Source of the DNA: Bacteroidales bacterium
GTDB taxonomy: Bacteria > Bacteroidota > Bacteroidia > Bacteroidales > P3
Length of the DNA stretch: 64,000 nucleotides
Reading direction: 5' to 3'
NCBI GenBank assembly: GCA_017429685.1
Contig: JAFROL010000018.1
Location: 1 to 64,000 of the forward strand
Part shown: piece by piece, positions 27,501 through 36,579 of the stretch
Numbering within the stretch: position 1 is the stretch's first letter
How the letters are laid out: each line of letters begins with the position of its first letter
Made by a program: the position numbers and the translations under genes
Notes under the pieces: model-generated
The model's input: the letters and a program-made list of their open reading frames with translations, nothing else
Database searches by the model: none
Told to the model about the DNA's origin: nothing

Positions 27501-30500
27501 CAGCGAGGCCACTGCCACCATTCCTGTTGTAAAATATCTCTTCAATCCCGGACGTCACACTATGAAGATGGCCGTCACGTTGCCGGGCGACACTGTCCAG
27601 TCGAACGATACCATCTCACGTATGATCAATGTCCGCTTCTGCGCAGGCCATTACACCATAGGTGCTACCGGTCTTTATCCTGATTTCACCACCGCTATCG
27701 ATACCCTCAACAATGCAGGTGTCGACGGTCCGGTGGTCTTTGACGTTGAGCCCGGCACGTACGTGGAACAGTTGACAATTGGAGCTGTCGACGGCGCTTC
27801 GGCTACCAACACCATTACCTTCTCCGGTGTGCCGCAGAGCAAAGAGAGCGTCGTCCTCCGCTTTGCTCCCGTCAACGGCGCCAACTACGTTATCGATATC
27901 GATGGTGCCGAATATGTCAACTTTGAATGGATGACGTTCCTTGGCCGCGGTACCGGCAACTACTCCAATGTTGTCAATATTGCCAATTCGCACCAGGTCC
28001 GTTTCCGCAACGACGTTATCCGTGTCAAAGGCGGTCTGAACAACATCAATGCCTCCTGCGTTATTGTCAATGAGGGTGTCAGTGCACTCTACTTTGACTA
28101 CTGCGTACTCGACAGCGGTTATTATTCGGTGCGAAGTATGGTCCCGACCCTTGAGGGTTCGGAGGGCGTATACCTGAACAACGACACGCTGACCAACTTT
28201 ATGTTTATGGGTGTCTATATGCGCAAGGTCAACGATGTGTATCTGGTTGGCAACCGCATCACCACGGGTGCAAGCTCTAACGGCAAGGCCCTGACGGGTA
28301 TCTTCGTCGCACAGCACAATGGCCCGGTAACTATCGAGCGCAACAACATTATCCTTTCCGATAATTTCACCGGTGCCAAGACAGCAATCCGTATCATCGA
28401 CGTCAATGGCTCGAACGCAACACGTAGCCACATCCATAATAATATGTGTGCTATCTATGGCGGCAACAACAACTCGTCGGCAGGTATCTCTATCGACAGT
28501 AGTACGTGGATCAATGCCTACTACAACACCTGCCAGGTTTATGCCGGTACAGGCTCGCAAGGCCAGAACACCAAGGCTATGTATGTCGGTACGACGAGCT
28601 CCGACATCTATATTATGAACAGCATATTCTCCAACACCAGTGCTGGATATGCACTTTATGTCCAGCTTGCTGCCAACGTTGCCAATACCGACTACAACGA
28701 CTACTGGTCGTCCTCCGAGACACGCCTCGCATACTGGGGTGTGGAATGCGCGGACTTCGCAACGCTTCATCAGACCAACGGACGCGACGACCACTCGCTC
28801 AACATCAAACCCTACTTTGTCGGCAATACCGACTTGCACCTCTCTATCGGTTCGTTCTGCGAACGTGCCCAGTACAACACCGAAACACCGCTCGATATCG
28901 ACGGTCAGCTGCGTCCGCAGATTCCTAACCCGACAATCGGTGCCGACGAGTTCTTCCGCAAGAACCACAACGTGGCCATTATGGAAATTCTCAAACCCGG
29001 TATCAAGACCTATTCGGCCCAGATTACCGGATTCACCGACAATATCGAGAGCGACACCCTCTGGGTTGTGGCCACTTTCACCAACGACGGTACTTCGACG
29101 GAAAGCAACCTGCGCTGGTGGGCCGAAATCAAGGACGTCACTCCCACGTTGCGTTCCACCGATCACATCATCGACGAGCTGCTGCCGCAAGAGACTGTGA
29201 CCGACTCCAACTACATTGTGATGCCGATCGGTATCATCGATACGCAGACGGTCATCGCCTACTTCCCGCTGGTCGGCGATTCCGTTCCCGAAAACAACGT
29301 TGCCGAAAAGCTCTGCTTCCTCGATCCGGCTTACAACTTTATGGCCGAGCAGGTGCGTATCTACGACAGTATAGGATGCCGTCTCTACAACACGCCTGTC
29401 GGAGTCAAGCTGAAGAATGTCGGCCGTAAGGCCTTCCCGGGCGGATGGCAGATCCCGCTGGGTTTCCAGGCTATTCTGCAAACCAGCGGTGTGACGGTGC
29501 CGACCCTGCCGATCACCTTTACCGAAAATGTGGCTCTGCCTTACGATATCGAGCCCAACGAGTCGGTCATCCTCGACTTCACCACGACACCAAACCTATA
29601 TCCTACAGGCAACGACAAGGATATCGTGGTACGCATACGTGCCTGGTCAGAGCATCAGTACGACCAGAAGCCTCTCAACGACACCTCGACATACCTGAAT
29701 GTCAACTCCTACTACACGCCAAGAGCTCCTATCGGAACCGATCTCCATATTCCTTATGCTACTTGGGATACCATCTTCGCCACCCAGACCGACTATCCTC
29801 CCGCAGGTGCCGCTCCCATCCATCGCAACATCCGTTGGCATCGCGACTCGCTCGATGCTCCTTACTTTGAACCCAATAACTACGCTCGTTCCTGCTGGTG
29901 GGAGACACCTCAGTATTTCCACGACTCGGTCTACTACCTCAGTACTCTTATCACGCACACCAACTTCTCTAAACAGGTAGCCTGCACCAGCTATTATAAC
30001 CCCGTCCACGTGTACCTCAACCCGCGTGTGCCGGTCGATATGGCTGTTCTCAACGTCGTCGAGCCTGTCGGAACGCGTGTCTATATGACCAACGACTCGG
30101 TCAAGGTCTCGCTCATCAACTATGGCGCCCAGCCTATATCCAACATCCCGGTTGTATATCAGCTCTACAACAGCTCCAATGTCCTGCTGCAGGAAGTCAG
30201 AGAGGTATGCCCGGCTACCGTCCAGCCCGATTCTGTATACGTCTTCAGTTTCGACTCACTCCTCAGCATCCCCTCCTGGTCCAGCACCACCCAGTACCAT
30301 CTGCGCGTGTGGACCGATATGCAAAATGAAAATGTGCGTCTGAACGATACACTGCGCGAATTCTCCTACTTCTATGCTGTACCCGACGACGTCTATATGC
30401 CGGTCAATGTGGGTCAGAAGCAGGGTCTCGACATTACTCGTGTGGCCTACAGCTCGCTCGACAATACCGTGTCGCCTTCAGGCAACAGCTACATCAACTT

Positions 30501-33500
30501 CGTCAATGCCTCGCTCCAGACTCCGGCCATAAACACCCCGACTTTGCTTGCCGAGACTTTGCCCGACTATGGTGGCCAGAGCAATAGCTCCTATCAGGCA
30601 ATCAACACCCTGCGCGCACTGCATCTGGTCAAGGGTACCGTCGATACGATGATTGTTGAGTGCCAGAACAGCGACAAGTCGAACGACAACACCACAAGCG
30701 GCTGGCTCTCGATATGGGTCGATGTCAACCGCGACGGACATTTCGAGTATATGCCGCTCTTGTTAGGCGAAGACAGCGCCGACTACACATATCCTTACAC
30801 CGAAATTCTCTATCAGGATACTATCGTCAGCAACATTCCGAAGAAGTTTGTCTTCTCGCTGCCCGATGATGTACGTACCGGATATATGCGTATGCGTGTT
30901 GTTGTCCATCAGGGAACAGCCAGCCCTGTGAATGTCGACAACTTTGACGAAATCAAGTTCGGCTGCGTACACGACTATCTGCTCTATGTCGAGGACCGTC
31001 CTGTCGACTACGACCTGTGCGCTTCGCGCATCATCGCACCGCGCGAGCAGCACATCGGCGGACACACGGCAACCAATGCCGATTCGTCGGTCGTTGTCTC
31101 GTTCCAGATTGCCAACAAAGGCCTTCAGGCCGTCCCTGGCGCCACGGTCAACTACCGTTTCCAGAATGCACGCTACGGCACCGAGAGCGGCACCCTTCAG
31201 GTCAACGACATTATCCAGCCTGGTCAAAGTGTCGCCGTCGCTTTGCCGGCACGTGTGTTCGACTATGGTGTGACCAATGTCAGAATCACCGTCTCGACTC
31301 CTGGCGACACAAATCTTGGCAACGACACATTGCTCTACCAGTACTACCGCCCGTACGTGAAGAAACTTGTCTTCACCGACAATTTCGAGAACCTCAGCCA
31401 GTGGTTCATCCCGCGTGGATATACGGCATTCTCGCAGAACCTGTGGCAAATCGGACGTACACAGAAACCGCATATTATGGCTTGTGTCAGCGACTCCAAC
31501 GTGATTGCTACCAACCTGTCTGGATATGTCAATGTCGCCTCCACGGGCAACGTAAGCTATGCTTATACTCCCATCTTCGACATCCATACTATCCGTCCCG
31601 ACACGATTGAGCTTTGGGTGGCTCGCGATATGGCAGAAGGCCATCTTACCCGCATCGAGTATTGTAACTATCTAGGCTTGTGGACAACCCTTGGCAGCGG
31701 CAACGATTCGCTGTGGTACAACAAGGGTGCCTGCTGGGACAGCGTCAGTGCCGGCTATGGCTACGTCAAGCATCGCTTCTCGCTCAACAGTATCGGCGCC
31801 GAATTCCAGCAGATGCTCCAATTCCGACTCGTCTATAAGGCTATGTCCGAATCGCCTTCGTGCGACGGTGTCGCTATCGACGACTTTGTCGTAGGACGTG
31901 CACGCCGTAATATCGATGTCGGTGTCGTCGCCATTACGTACCCCACCGAACCCAAGTTCGGTCAGATTGTCAATCCGCGTGTCGTCCTCAAGAACTATGG
32001 TCTTGACTCAATCCGCGACGTCACTCTCGCATATCTGCCCTATGGTGTCAACCTGCCTCGCATCGGCACTTACCATAATTCTGATGGTCTTGCCCCGGGA
32101 GCTACCGACATCTACGAGTTCCCGACGCCGTTCATCGTGCGAGACAATTTCCCCGACACCTTCCAGATTTGCGCTTTCACCACGCTCAATATGGACGTCT
32201 ATTCCGATAACGACACTGTGTGCAGCGACTTCTACCTTTCGCCTCTCGACAATGATATGGGTATCGTCTCGTTTATCGATCCTGGCGACCGTGTCGTCGC
32301 TGGCGACTCCATCACCGTCACCGCACGCATCCGCAACTACGGCCAGGCCCCTGTCCAGAGCGTTACCGCCACATATATCTACAATGGCAACTTTACCGTG
32401 ACAGAGGAAATCAACTTCAACGAAATCCTTGGACGCGACCTGCAGTCGTTCGAATATTTCAACTATTCGTTCCGTCAGAAATTCCGCGCTTCGATGGGTA
32501 ATATGAATTTGATGGCTTATATCGAGATGCCCAACGACGATTATCTCTTCAACGACACTATCAGCAAGCGCATCACCGGCCTTTCGGCTATCACCGATCT
32601 CAGGGCCCGCGAGGTCGTTGTCGATACTATGAGCCACAACTACGCCAAGATCAGTCTCGTTATCGAGAATGTCGGTGCCCGTGGCGTCGATCACTTCAGG
32701 GTAGGTTTCTGGTACTATAACGACACCAGCACGCGCACCGAATATGTCTACGAAGGTGGTATGCTGCCGTCTCTTGGAACCTACTGCTACAAATTCCCCG
32801 ATTTGCCCAAGCATCCGGAATACTACAACTATGTCACTGCCTATGTCTATTGTGACGAAGACAACGACCGCACCAACGACACTACGGACGTCATTGCAAT
32901 GCCTTACGTCGACTTGCGTCCTTTGCGCGTCCTCATCGAAGAGAACCGCACCGACTCCTGTCGTGTACGTGTCGAGGTGGCCAACGTCGGCAACACCGTC
33001 AACCACCTTGAGCAGGACATTTCCAACAAGGCCATCATCAACGGACAGACAATCCGCGCCAACGGCATCTCTAGCGAAATCCAGCCCGGTAGCTACACTA
33101 CTATCGAGTTCTCGAAGAAGATTCCGAAGAATCCGAACAGAACCTATACCGTCTGGGATTCGACAATGTTTGAGGGTGACTATAACCATTCGAACAACAC
33201 GACAACCAATGTCGAGGTCATCAACTACTTCGAGGGTGTTCCGCTTGTCGACGAAGCCGACGGTATGCTGTTGCGCCAGAACTATCCCAACCCGTTCGAC
33301 AACTCCACACGCATCGAGTTCTATCTGCCTACTTCGGGCGATGTGCGCTTCTTCGTGATGGACGAACTGGGACGCCTTGTGCACCAAAGCACCAACTATT
33401 ATGGCTACGGCGACCATACTGTCACGTTCAGTGGCGACGAGTTCCCGACCGGTGTCTACTACTACGGCATCGAGAAGGACGGTATGCGCCTGATGCGCAA

Positions 33501-33519
33501 GATGGTCCTGAAACGTTGA
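21574..33519 (+). CDS. Giant type IX-secreted multidomain protein (adhesin-like)
   Basis: A 3981-residue exported protein. A Sec signal peptide (MKKVSLFLCLIFLISALG) is followed by repeated CARDB-like beta domains, most ending in an NDT motif (for example GFNDTIHQSL, FNDTISKRIT), two right-handed beta-helix regions (about residues 655-1080 and 2025-2450, both opening with a GVDGP phrase), a lamin-tail-like domain (about 1306-1460) and a GEVED-like domain (about 3045-3140). The last 80 residues form a type A T9SS sorting domain with QNYPNPF and terminal KMVLKR. The cargo is probably displayed on the cell surface or released; a carbohydrate or surface-binding role is inference. No catalytic domain was recognised. 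Confidence 0.93.
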   Translation: MKKVSLFLCLIFLISALGVQGQIVTKYQQGFEASGETHSYTVTQGSATPVTNVASSGNRSLKLTHGTQDVIVMLDTIDFSDNGSLQYFYLEFMHICDVVPATSASGPSNVGVIEIRLIGETEWTGLDGNDFYDNSWGGGSSDFVGTNSFSRESYIAWSGTTPNNTWWKRERFKLTQQLLPASLADRKLLIRYVLKARRADAGVTNTGWYLDNVKVQCSPVSMLLPVMTMIDFPDLDKYPTSRGTHIAASFSTPLPQGMCADSIYVDYQLGHDGIARRNVMTPIAGQTGAYETYLPFCGYDTIVKWRLVGKDATTNHNETSFPPDADGWNKYCSVRGKAAYSSIATISDWNYNPGTTNLVPFPSDGDSKSEIVFDSAEMAMHFGPGAITQIRYPVVSNVTNSVRNRVVIKMRNLDNSFAYTTSRYYSTDFQKQVYDSSLVITQNAQTLGTIDLQDTFFYAGKGLMITFYTDNTTSDPSAVNVRTFPSAAGSNSTGVLRKSYSVSTGVNVFTSSYFRTANSTISNARPNFTLRVNANLPLYYDCGISGYIHPNDSTPGTANINDNIIVTLKNYGTEPINAVRIYYAVDNGAHQYYDWTGNLAGGSQTDVTVSTTQQYAAGYHELLAWVDDSVTTSGMRYRDHEPFNDTLWTKFITCDGPMHGTRIVGGSTPDYATLEKLLYALSQCGVDGPLTVKLAPGYYMPHTFPVIPGISKNNYVQFEPLSGSVTFVSAMGDTALVNSLVNLQRTHHVRFKKINFLSNSASNPATYLVRMGTNSVGCQFDSCSFSEIQGGTMSESYMASSALLYSGGADSLVVSNNTFNRGTMGLSLVGPAQDNMAHGSIVRGNIFTNQGTNSMVIRNQIDAVVDSNVCDKVYANSSYAILLQDCSGATKVNRNTVYVTSGASCIGATQLNGSASGYAVIANNMLVSNDDGTSNMLTTPLNIITANYAKILHNSVKLTAPTRSGIAAATFGGGVLENSMFYNNIVACFDTVNFAFNYIPTEDATNYIGYNIYYSRGPLLNKYDGINCLSLTTWQNQCPTDGNSQNVNPAFLNSTLTDLRSYSQNVKNHGVHFDEVLDDIFGTLRNATTPCVGAFEFSALPYDFEIVEFIEPLDEYCVAPTAAPLRVVIKNSGVNAYDPATSSSSVQLSYSRGTTPGVLVPGASGNVIVNRVIPALDTIIFDAGAAIPFPTQGLNDSTYSFYAWLTAPIDPNPANDTSSLMVTSHYHAPAPDSIVVNSNYGVPATVTATGGLQTWYSNVYTQSTQHKSEVYWYLSPDSDSAIWRGNTFVTDPLYTDTSFYIRQKRDFPLVKITEVQLKQNQPGVTYPMPLWMNASTAFAIEFTNVGDYPVNLNNDSVTIVSNTGTFNNKHYRFPNVTIQPGQCLVLQYRSGINNVDSTKTIATTTLNPNLNTKMAILYKHNGSYEDAVVINDTAYANWTNKHVPHTVWFGNGIIIPDSVATAGVVRKGWPQYPSSLTTSSLLWEIADDSHRMTLGTPNKKLVRYYDNGCLGDPAPVRIHLINLPDVDMAIDELTLDDGCGMGLEPVTVSVHNRGAYPSGELVLHYRIEGHPQYSGQAIPLQTCTDTLTAGVGASSTISYTFSQIPDFTVASASVDFDITVWVDKVTTDNTGFNDTIHQSLTSLFMPGYPNVNQYDTVVYDGTLVLQSITPPTDSLAWYDRNMMPLDTCNVYTVDHIYADDTFYVTAFGARIDNVHIGTLYGTNSATAYPSPYNPRRKYVKEQYLYTAEELVEAGHSAGVIQTIAFYLDTILAPSGSMTLTDYVISVGTTSQSTFTSNNGWLAVSPVSTIDTLTLTNSTKGWVLHNLNVPFNWNGVDNIVVQITRTVDPAIIQGAKTRYTSAGNANKVITKYDDNNSVVNFSANGTRSANRPDIQFGFVGYGCEGPAKPIYITVTDVPASDAALSWSAADTMAYTSCDSTTIYVDLKNMGVQQFDSYSVDYWIDGQHGVYNGNTAIASEATATIPVVKYLFNPGRHTMKMAVTLPGDTVQSNDTISRMINVRFCAGHYTIGATGLYPDFTTAIDTLNNAGVDGPVVFDVEPGTYVEQLTIGAVDGASATNTITFSGVPQSKESVVLRFAPVNGANYVIDIDGAEYVNFEWMTFLGRGTGNYSNVVNIANSHQVRFRNDVIRVKGGLNNINASCVIVNEGVSALYFDYCVLDSGYYSVRSMVPTLEGSEGVYLNNDTLTNFMFMGVYMRKVNDVYLVGNRITTGASSNGKALTGIFVAQHNGPVTIERNNIILSDNFTGAKTAIRIIDVNGSNATRSHIHNNMCAIYGGNNNSSAGISIDSSTWINAYYNTCQVYAGTGSQGQNTKAMYVGTTSSDIYIMNSIFSNTSAGYALYVQLAANVANTDYNDYWSSSETRLAYWGVECADFATLHQTNGRDDHSLNIKPYFVGNTDLHLSIGSFCERAQYNTETPLDIDGQLRPQIPNPTIGADEFFRKNHNVAIMEILKPGIKTYSAQITGFTDNIESDTLWVVATFTNDGTSTESNLRWWAEIKDVTPTLRSTDHIIDELLPQETVTDSNYIVMPIGIIDTQTVIAYFPLVGDSVPENNVAEKLCFLDPAYNFMAEQVRIYDSIGCRLYNTPVGVKLKNVGRKAFPGGWQIPLGFQAILQTSGVTVPTLPITFTENVALPYDIEPNESVILDFTTTPNLYPTGNDKDIVVRIRAWSEHQYDQKPLNDTSTYLNVNSYYTPRAPIGTDLHIPYATWDTIFATQTDYPPAGAAPIHRNIRWHRDSLDAPYFEPNNYARSCWWETPQYFHDSVYYLSTLITHTNFSKQVACTSYYNPVHVYLNPRVPVDMAVLNVVEPVGTRVYMTNDSVKVSLINYGAQPISNIPVVYQLYNSSNVLLQEVREVCPATVQPDSVYVFSFDSLLSIPSWSSTTQYHLRVWTDMQNENVRLNDTLREFSYFYAVPDDVYMPVNVGQKQGLDITRVAYSSLDNTVSPSGNSYINFVNASLQTPAINTPTLLAETLPDYGGQSNSSYQAINTLRALHLVKGTVDTMIVECQNSDKSNDNTTSGWLSIWVDVNRDGHFEYMPLLLGEDSADYTYPYTEILYQDTIVSNIPKKFVFSLPDDVRTGYMRMRVVVHQGTASPVNVDNFDEIKFGCVHDYLLYVEDRPVDYDLCASRIIAPREQHIGGHTATNADSSVVVSFQIANKGLQAVPGATVNYRFQNARYGTESGTLQVNDIIQPGQSVAVALPARVFDYGVTNVRITVSTPGDTNLGNDTLLYQYYRPYVKKLVFTDNFENLSQWFIPRGYTAFSQNLWQIGRTQKPHIMACVSDSNVIATNLSGYVNVASTGNVSYAYTPIFDIHTIRPDTIELWVARDMAEGHLTRIEYCNYLGLWTTLGSGNDSLWYNKGACWDSVSAGYGYVKHRFSLNSIGAEFQQMLQFRLVYKAMSESPSCDGVAIDDFVVGRARRNIDVGVVAITYPTEPKFGQIVNPRVVLKNYGLDSIRDVTLAYLPYGVNLPRIGTYHNSDGLAPGATDIYEFPTPFIVRDNFPDTFQICAFTTLNMDVYSDNDTVCSDFYLSPLDNDMGIVSFIDPGDRVVAGDSITVTARIRNYGQAPVQSVTATYIYNGNFTVTEEINFNEILGRDLQSFEYFNYSFRQKFRASMGNMNLMAYIEMPNDDYLFNDTISKRITGLSAITDLRAREVVVDTMSHNYAKISLVIENVGARGVDHFRVGFWYYNDTSTRTEYVYEGGMLPSLGTYCYKFPDLPKHPEYYNYVTAYVYCDEDNDRTNDTTDVIAMPYVDLRPLRVLIEENRTDSCRVRVEVANVGNTVNHLEQDISNKAIINGQTIRANGISSEIQPGSYTTIEFSKKIPKNPNRTYTVWDSTMFEGDYNHSNNTTTNVEVINYFEGVPLVDEADGMLLRQNYPNPFDNSTRIEFYLPTSGDVRFFVMDELGRLVHQSTNYYGYGDHTVTFSGDEFPTGVYYYGIEKDGMRLMRKMVLKR

Positions 33520-34850
33520 CGGCAGTGCAACAAAAGTTTGAACAGTTTATCCGCAGCGAGCACCTGTTCCCCGATGGGGGGCAGGTGCTTCTCGCTGTCA
33601 GCGGCGGACGCGACTCGGTGGTGCTGACCGACCTTGTCGGACACGCTCGCATCCCTTTTGCCGTCGCCCATTGCAATTTCCATCTGCGCCCAGACGAATG
33701 CGACCGCGACGAGGCTTTTGTGCGCAGTCTGGCACAGCGCTGGGGTGCGAAGTGCCACGTGGCCCAGTTCGACACGCTGGCTTTTGCCGCCGACCGCCAT
33801 CTGTCGGTCGAAGAGGCTGCACGCCGACTGCGCTATGATTTTTTCGAACAGGTGCGCAGCCAAAACGGCTATTCCTGCATCGCCACGGCCCATCATCGCG
33901 ACGATGCCATCGAGACGTTTTTTATCAATCTGCTGCGCGGAACGGGCCTTGCCGGGCTGCAGGGCATACCGCTGCGCAACGGGCACGTGGTCAGACCGCT
34001 CCTGCCGTTCGGGCGCGACGAGATCGACAGCTATGTGCGTCGCAATCGGCTCACCTATGTCGACGACTCGACCAACAGCCAGACGCTCTTTCTGCGCAAC
34101 CGCATACGCCTTCAGCTGGTGCCGATGCTGCGCTCGCTGTCGCCGGCCTTCGACCGCACAATGCAGTCCAATATGCGCCATCTGGCCGATGCCGACGTCA
34201 TCTACCGCTCGGCGCTTGAACAGCAGCGGGCATCGCTTGTCAGACCTGACGGCGACGGCTTTTGCATCAGTGTCGATTCGCTGCTGCAGTTGACGCCGGT
34301 CGCCACCTGGCTGTTCGAGTTCCTTCGCCCCTTCGGCTTTTCGCCAGCTGTTGTCGACGAGATTGCCGAGGCCCTTGACGGCCAAAGCGGCAAGCAGTTC
34401 TTTTCGCCCACACATCGCCTGGTCAAAGACCGCTCGCGCCTGCTCATCAGACCCCTTTCGGCCGGCTCTGACGAAAGCTACACGATAGGCGACGCTGCCG
34501 ATTGCCTGTCGTTGCCTGTCGGCCTCGTGATGCAGCGTTCGCCGAACACAGGCCGCCACATACGACTAAACCCCGACGAGGCCTGGTTCGACAGCGACCG
34601 TGTCGCTTTCCCGCTGACCCTGCGCCGCTGGCGCGCTGGCGACCGTTTTGTGCCCTTCGGAATGAAGGGAAGCCGCCTGGTCAGCGATCTGCTCAGCGAC
34701 CTGAAGCTCAGTCTGCCCGACAAGGAGCGCATATGGCTGCTCTGCGATGCCACCGGTGCCATACTTTGGGTCGTCGGCCTGCGCTCGTCGGCTGTGGCTT
34801 CGGTCTCTGCGGCTACAACCAACATTCTGCAGTTTAAGTTTTTACAGTAA
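33516..34850 (+). CDS. tilS: tRNA(Ile)-lysidine synthase
   Basis: A 444-residue N-type PP-loop ATPase that makes lysidine at the wobble C of tRNA-Ile(CAU), allowing AUA decoding. The PP-loop AVSGGRDSVV (about 28-37), the TAHHRDDAIET motif (about 125) and a C-terminal TilS domain are present. The start is either TTG at 33516, overlapping the stop of the giant gene, or GTG at 33525; both give a complete PP-loop. It is probably cotranscribed with the gene upstream or uses an internal promoter. Confidence 0.95.
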   Translation: MTAVQQKFEQFIRSEHLFPDGGQVLLAVSGGRDSVVLTDLVGHARIPFAVAHCNFHLRPDECDRDEAFVRSLAQRWGAKCHVAQFDTLAFAADRHLSVEEAARRLRYDFFEQVRSQNGYSCIATAHHRDDAIETFFINLLRGTGLAGLQGIPLRNGHVVRPLLPFGRDEIDSYVRRNRLTYVDDSTNSQTLFLRNRIRLQLVPMLRSLSPAFDRTMQSNMRHLADADVIYRSALEQQRASLVRPDGDGFCISVDSLLQLTPVATWLFEFLRPFGFSPAVVDEIAEALDGQSGKQFFSPTHRLVKDRSRLLIRPLSAGSDESYTIGDAADCLSLPVGLVMQRSPNTGRHIRLNPDEAWFDSDRVAFPLTLRRWRAGDRFVPFGMKGSRLVSDLLSDLKLSLPDKERIWLLCDATGAILWVVGLRSSAVASVSAATTNILQFKFLQ

Positions 34851-34897
34851 TTCTTAGGGTTCCCTGCCTTCCGGCCTGACGGCTTTTCCCGGCCGTT

Positions 34898-34938
34898 GGA
34901 CCCGGCACCGCTTTAGGCCCGGTCAGGGTCCCCTTTTT
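34898..34938 (+). terminator. Intrinsic terminator after tilS
   Basis: GGACCC (34898-34903) pairs with GGGTCC (34926-34931), with an inner ACCG/CGGT helix, and is followed by CCTTTTT. It lies 48 nt beyond the tilS stop. Confidence 0.72.
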
Positions 34939-34951
34939 GCATACTTTTTTT

Positions 34952-35008
34952 ATTCAGTTCTTATATCGTTCTTATATCTGGAATATAAGAACGATATAAG
35001 AACTGAAT
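34952..35008. repeat. Long perfect palindrome, copy 2 of 3
   Basis: A 26-bp perfect stem (34952-34977 with 34983-35008) has loop CTGGA. It carries the same doubled 11-mer GTTCTTATATC as the copies at 14143 and 48059. It lies between the convergent ends of tilS and the plug gene, just after the terminator. The rest of 35009-35170 shows no gene. Confidence 0.92.
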
Positions 35009-35170
35009 GCCGAGGCTATGGGAAAAGGCCTGCCGGTCGTGGTTCAAAAATGTCCGGGATGGGGGAGGGGCGTGCTGCCTGAAAACAGAAACAGCGGGAA
35101 TAGTCGCAGGACTGTCCCCACTGTTTGTTTTGGTATGCTGTTTCTTGCCTTTGGACTTTTACCCGCCAGC

Positions 35171-36421
35171 CTAATGGAACACTTCGCTGACTGTCCCCAC
35201 CAGGCGGTCGTAGCGTGAGCCCGGTGCGCGGTAGTAGACGCGGACGGTATAGTTGTTGGTCATCTCATAATGGTCGCCCTCGATGGGCGATGTCAGTGCT
35301 TCGCGTTCGCCGGTGGGCAGGAATAGCAGCTGGTATGAATAGTAGCCTTGCTTGAGCAGCATTCGCTTTGTGTAGGCTTTGTATTCGGCGTTCCATTCCA
35401 TTCGGCTGGCGTCGTCGAGATGCCATTGAGTCAGCTCGCCGGCAATATGCACGCTGCCGTCGAGGAAGGGGCGCTGCATCGGGAGGCTGAAATTGACCCA
35501 CACGTAGTCGGCTTCGGTGTCGGGGTCCGGATGGTCGCGTACGTTGACTTTCATACCGCCGTTCAGGCTGTTATATTGCGTGTACACCTTGCGCGAACGC
35601 TCTTCGTCGGGCTGCAGGAAAGCGAATATCTCGCCGCCCCATTGCTCGATGCGCTGCACGTGGTACATCCTGGCCCAGAGGTTGCTGAGGTCGAAATAGC
35701 GGAAATGGTTGCCGCCGGCAAAGACGTTGCGGGTGCCCCATTCGTAGCGCATAGCGTTGCCGCTGTAGCCGTTGAAGTCCAGACGTCGCCGCAGGTCTTC
35801 GCGGCGGTTTTGCTGCAGCTCGACGATGTAGTGGCTTTCCTGCATCGTCAGGTTGCTGCCGTTGCGAGGCGACACGGTTACGTCCACCTGCTGGTCGCGT
35901 CCGAAGCTTCCGTAGGCTGCCGACGGTTTGCCCATTGTGACCGCGATGTCGACCATCTCTTCGTAGACTCGGAACCGCCGCACCAGGAGAATGCTGTCGG
36001 GCCGGTCGTCGGGAAATACCTCGACGATGTAGTTGCCCGAGGCGGTCAGCCTGTTGTACCTGCCCGGAACAACCTGTTCGTAATGGATGTAGTCGGTGCG
36101 TGTGTTGAACGACGCTTTGTAGTTGTCGATAATGCCTTCGGCAAGGCCGTTGATGAACTCGACGGCGTCGAGCTGGTCGGGCATCCATTGTGCGTTGCAG
36201 TGGCGTATGCGGTAGCGCAGGTGCGCCGGCTGCGGCCCAAGTATGTCGAAGCTCAGTGTGGTTTGCGGCCCTTCGTTGTCGAAAGTGTCGCCCAGCCGCA
36301 GCTCTGTGGGGCCGATTACGACTGTTTTTATGTCGGCGCAATAGTTGCTGTCGGTCATTATCTGACTGAAAGACAGACCGGACAGTAGTAAAAACAATGC
36401 TATGGACAGTATTCGTTTCAC
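35171..36421 (-). CDS. Type IX secretion system plug protein (DUF5103)
   Basis: A 416-residue exported protein with an N-terminal signal peptide. The LSFDILG and RYRIRHCNAQW segments and the C-terminal beta domain match DUF5103. In Flavobacterium, the Plug protein of this family closes the periplasmic side of the SprA outer-membrane translocon. Its presence agrees with the T9SS substrate at 21574-33519. It is probably monocistronic, with a TAAATTTG box at its 5' end. Confidence 0.85.
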   Translation of the reverse strand: MKRILSIALFLLLSGLSFSQIMTDSNYCADIKTVVIGPTELRLGDTFDNEGPQTTLSFDILGPQPAHLRYRIRHCNAQWMPDQLDAVEFINGLAEGIIDNYKASFNTRTDYIHYEQVVPGRYNRLTASGNYIVEVFPDDRPDSILLVRRFRVYEEMVDIAVTMGKPSAAYGSFGRDQQVDVTVSPRNGSNLTMQESHYIVELQQNRREDLRRRLDFNGYSGNAMRYEWGTRNVFAGGNHFRYFDLSNLWARMYHVQRIEQWGGEIFAFLQPDEERSRKVYTQYNSLNGGMKVNVRDHPDPDTEADYVWVNFSLPMQRPFLDGSVHIAGELTQWHLDDASRMEWNAEYKAYTKRMLLKQGYYSYQLLFLPTGEREALTSPIEGDHYEMTNNYTVRVYYRAPGSRYDRLVGTVSEVFH

Positions 36422-36425
36422 GCTG

Positions 36426-36433
36426 CAAATTTA
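36426..36433 (-). promoter_or_regulatory. -7 box TAAATTTG for the plug gene
   Basis: The minus-strand TAAATTTG lies only 5 nt before the start codon, so the transcript would be nearly leaderless if this is used. Confidence 0.4.
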
Positions 36434-36476
36434 CAAAAAATATTACTTGCATCGTTTTTTTTGTGTTGATAAATTT

Positions 36477-36519
36477 ACAGGGCCGTGGCGCACTCCTGTG
36501 GAGTGCATCACGGCCCTGT
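36477..36519. terminator. Strong hairpin after the purine permease gene
   Basis: An 11-bp outer stem ACAGGGCCGTG/CACGGCCCTGT, a 3x3 internal loop and a 6-bp inner stem CACTCC/GGAGTG with loop TGT. It lies about 60 nt past the permease stop on the minus strand. It lacks a U-run, so it may be a Rho-assisted end, an RNA-stabilising structure or a palindromic repeat. Confidence 0.6.
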
Positions 36520-36579
36520 AGTAAGGGTTTGGCAATCAGTTTATTTTTGATATATTGCCCTTTGGCGGTTAACCAGCCG

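Noticed and set aside
27616-29481. 621-codon minus-strand frame inside the giant T9SS gene
   Set aside because: No domain, no promoter, and it lies fully inside an intact secreted-protein gene.
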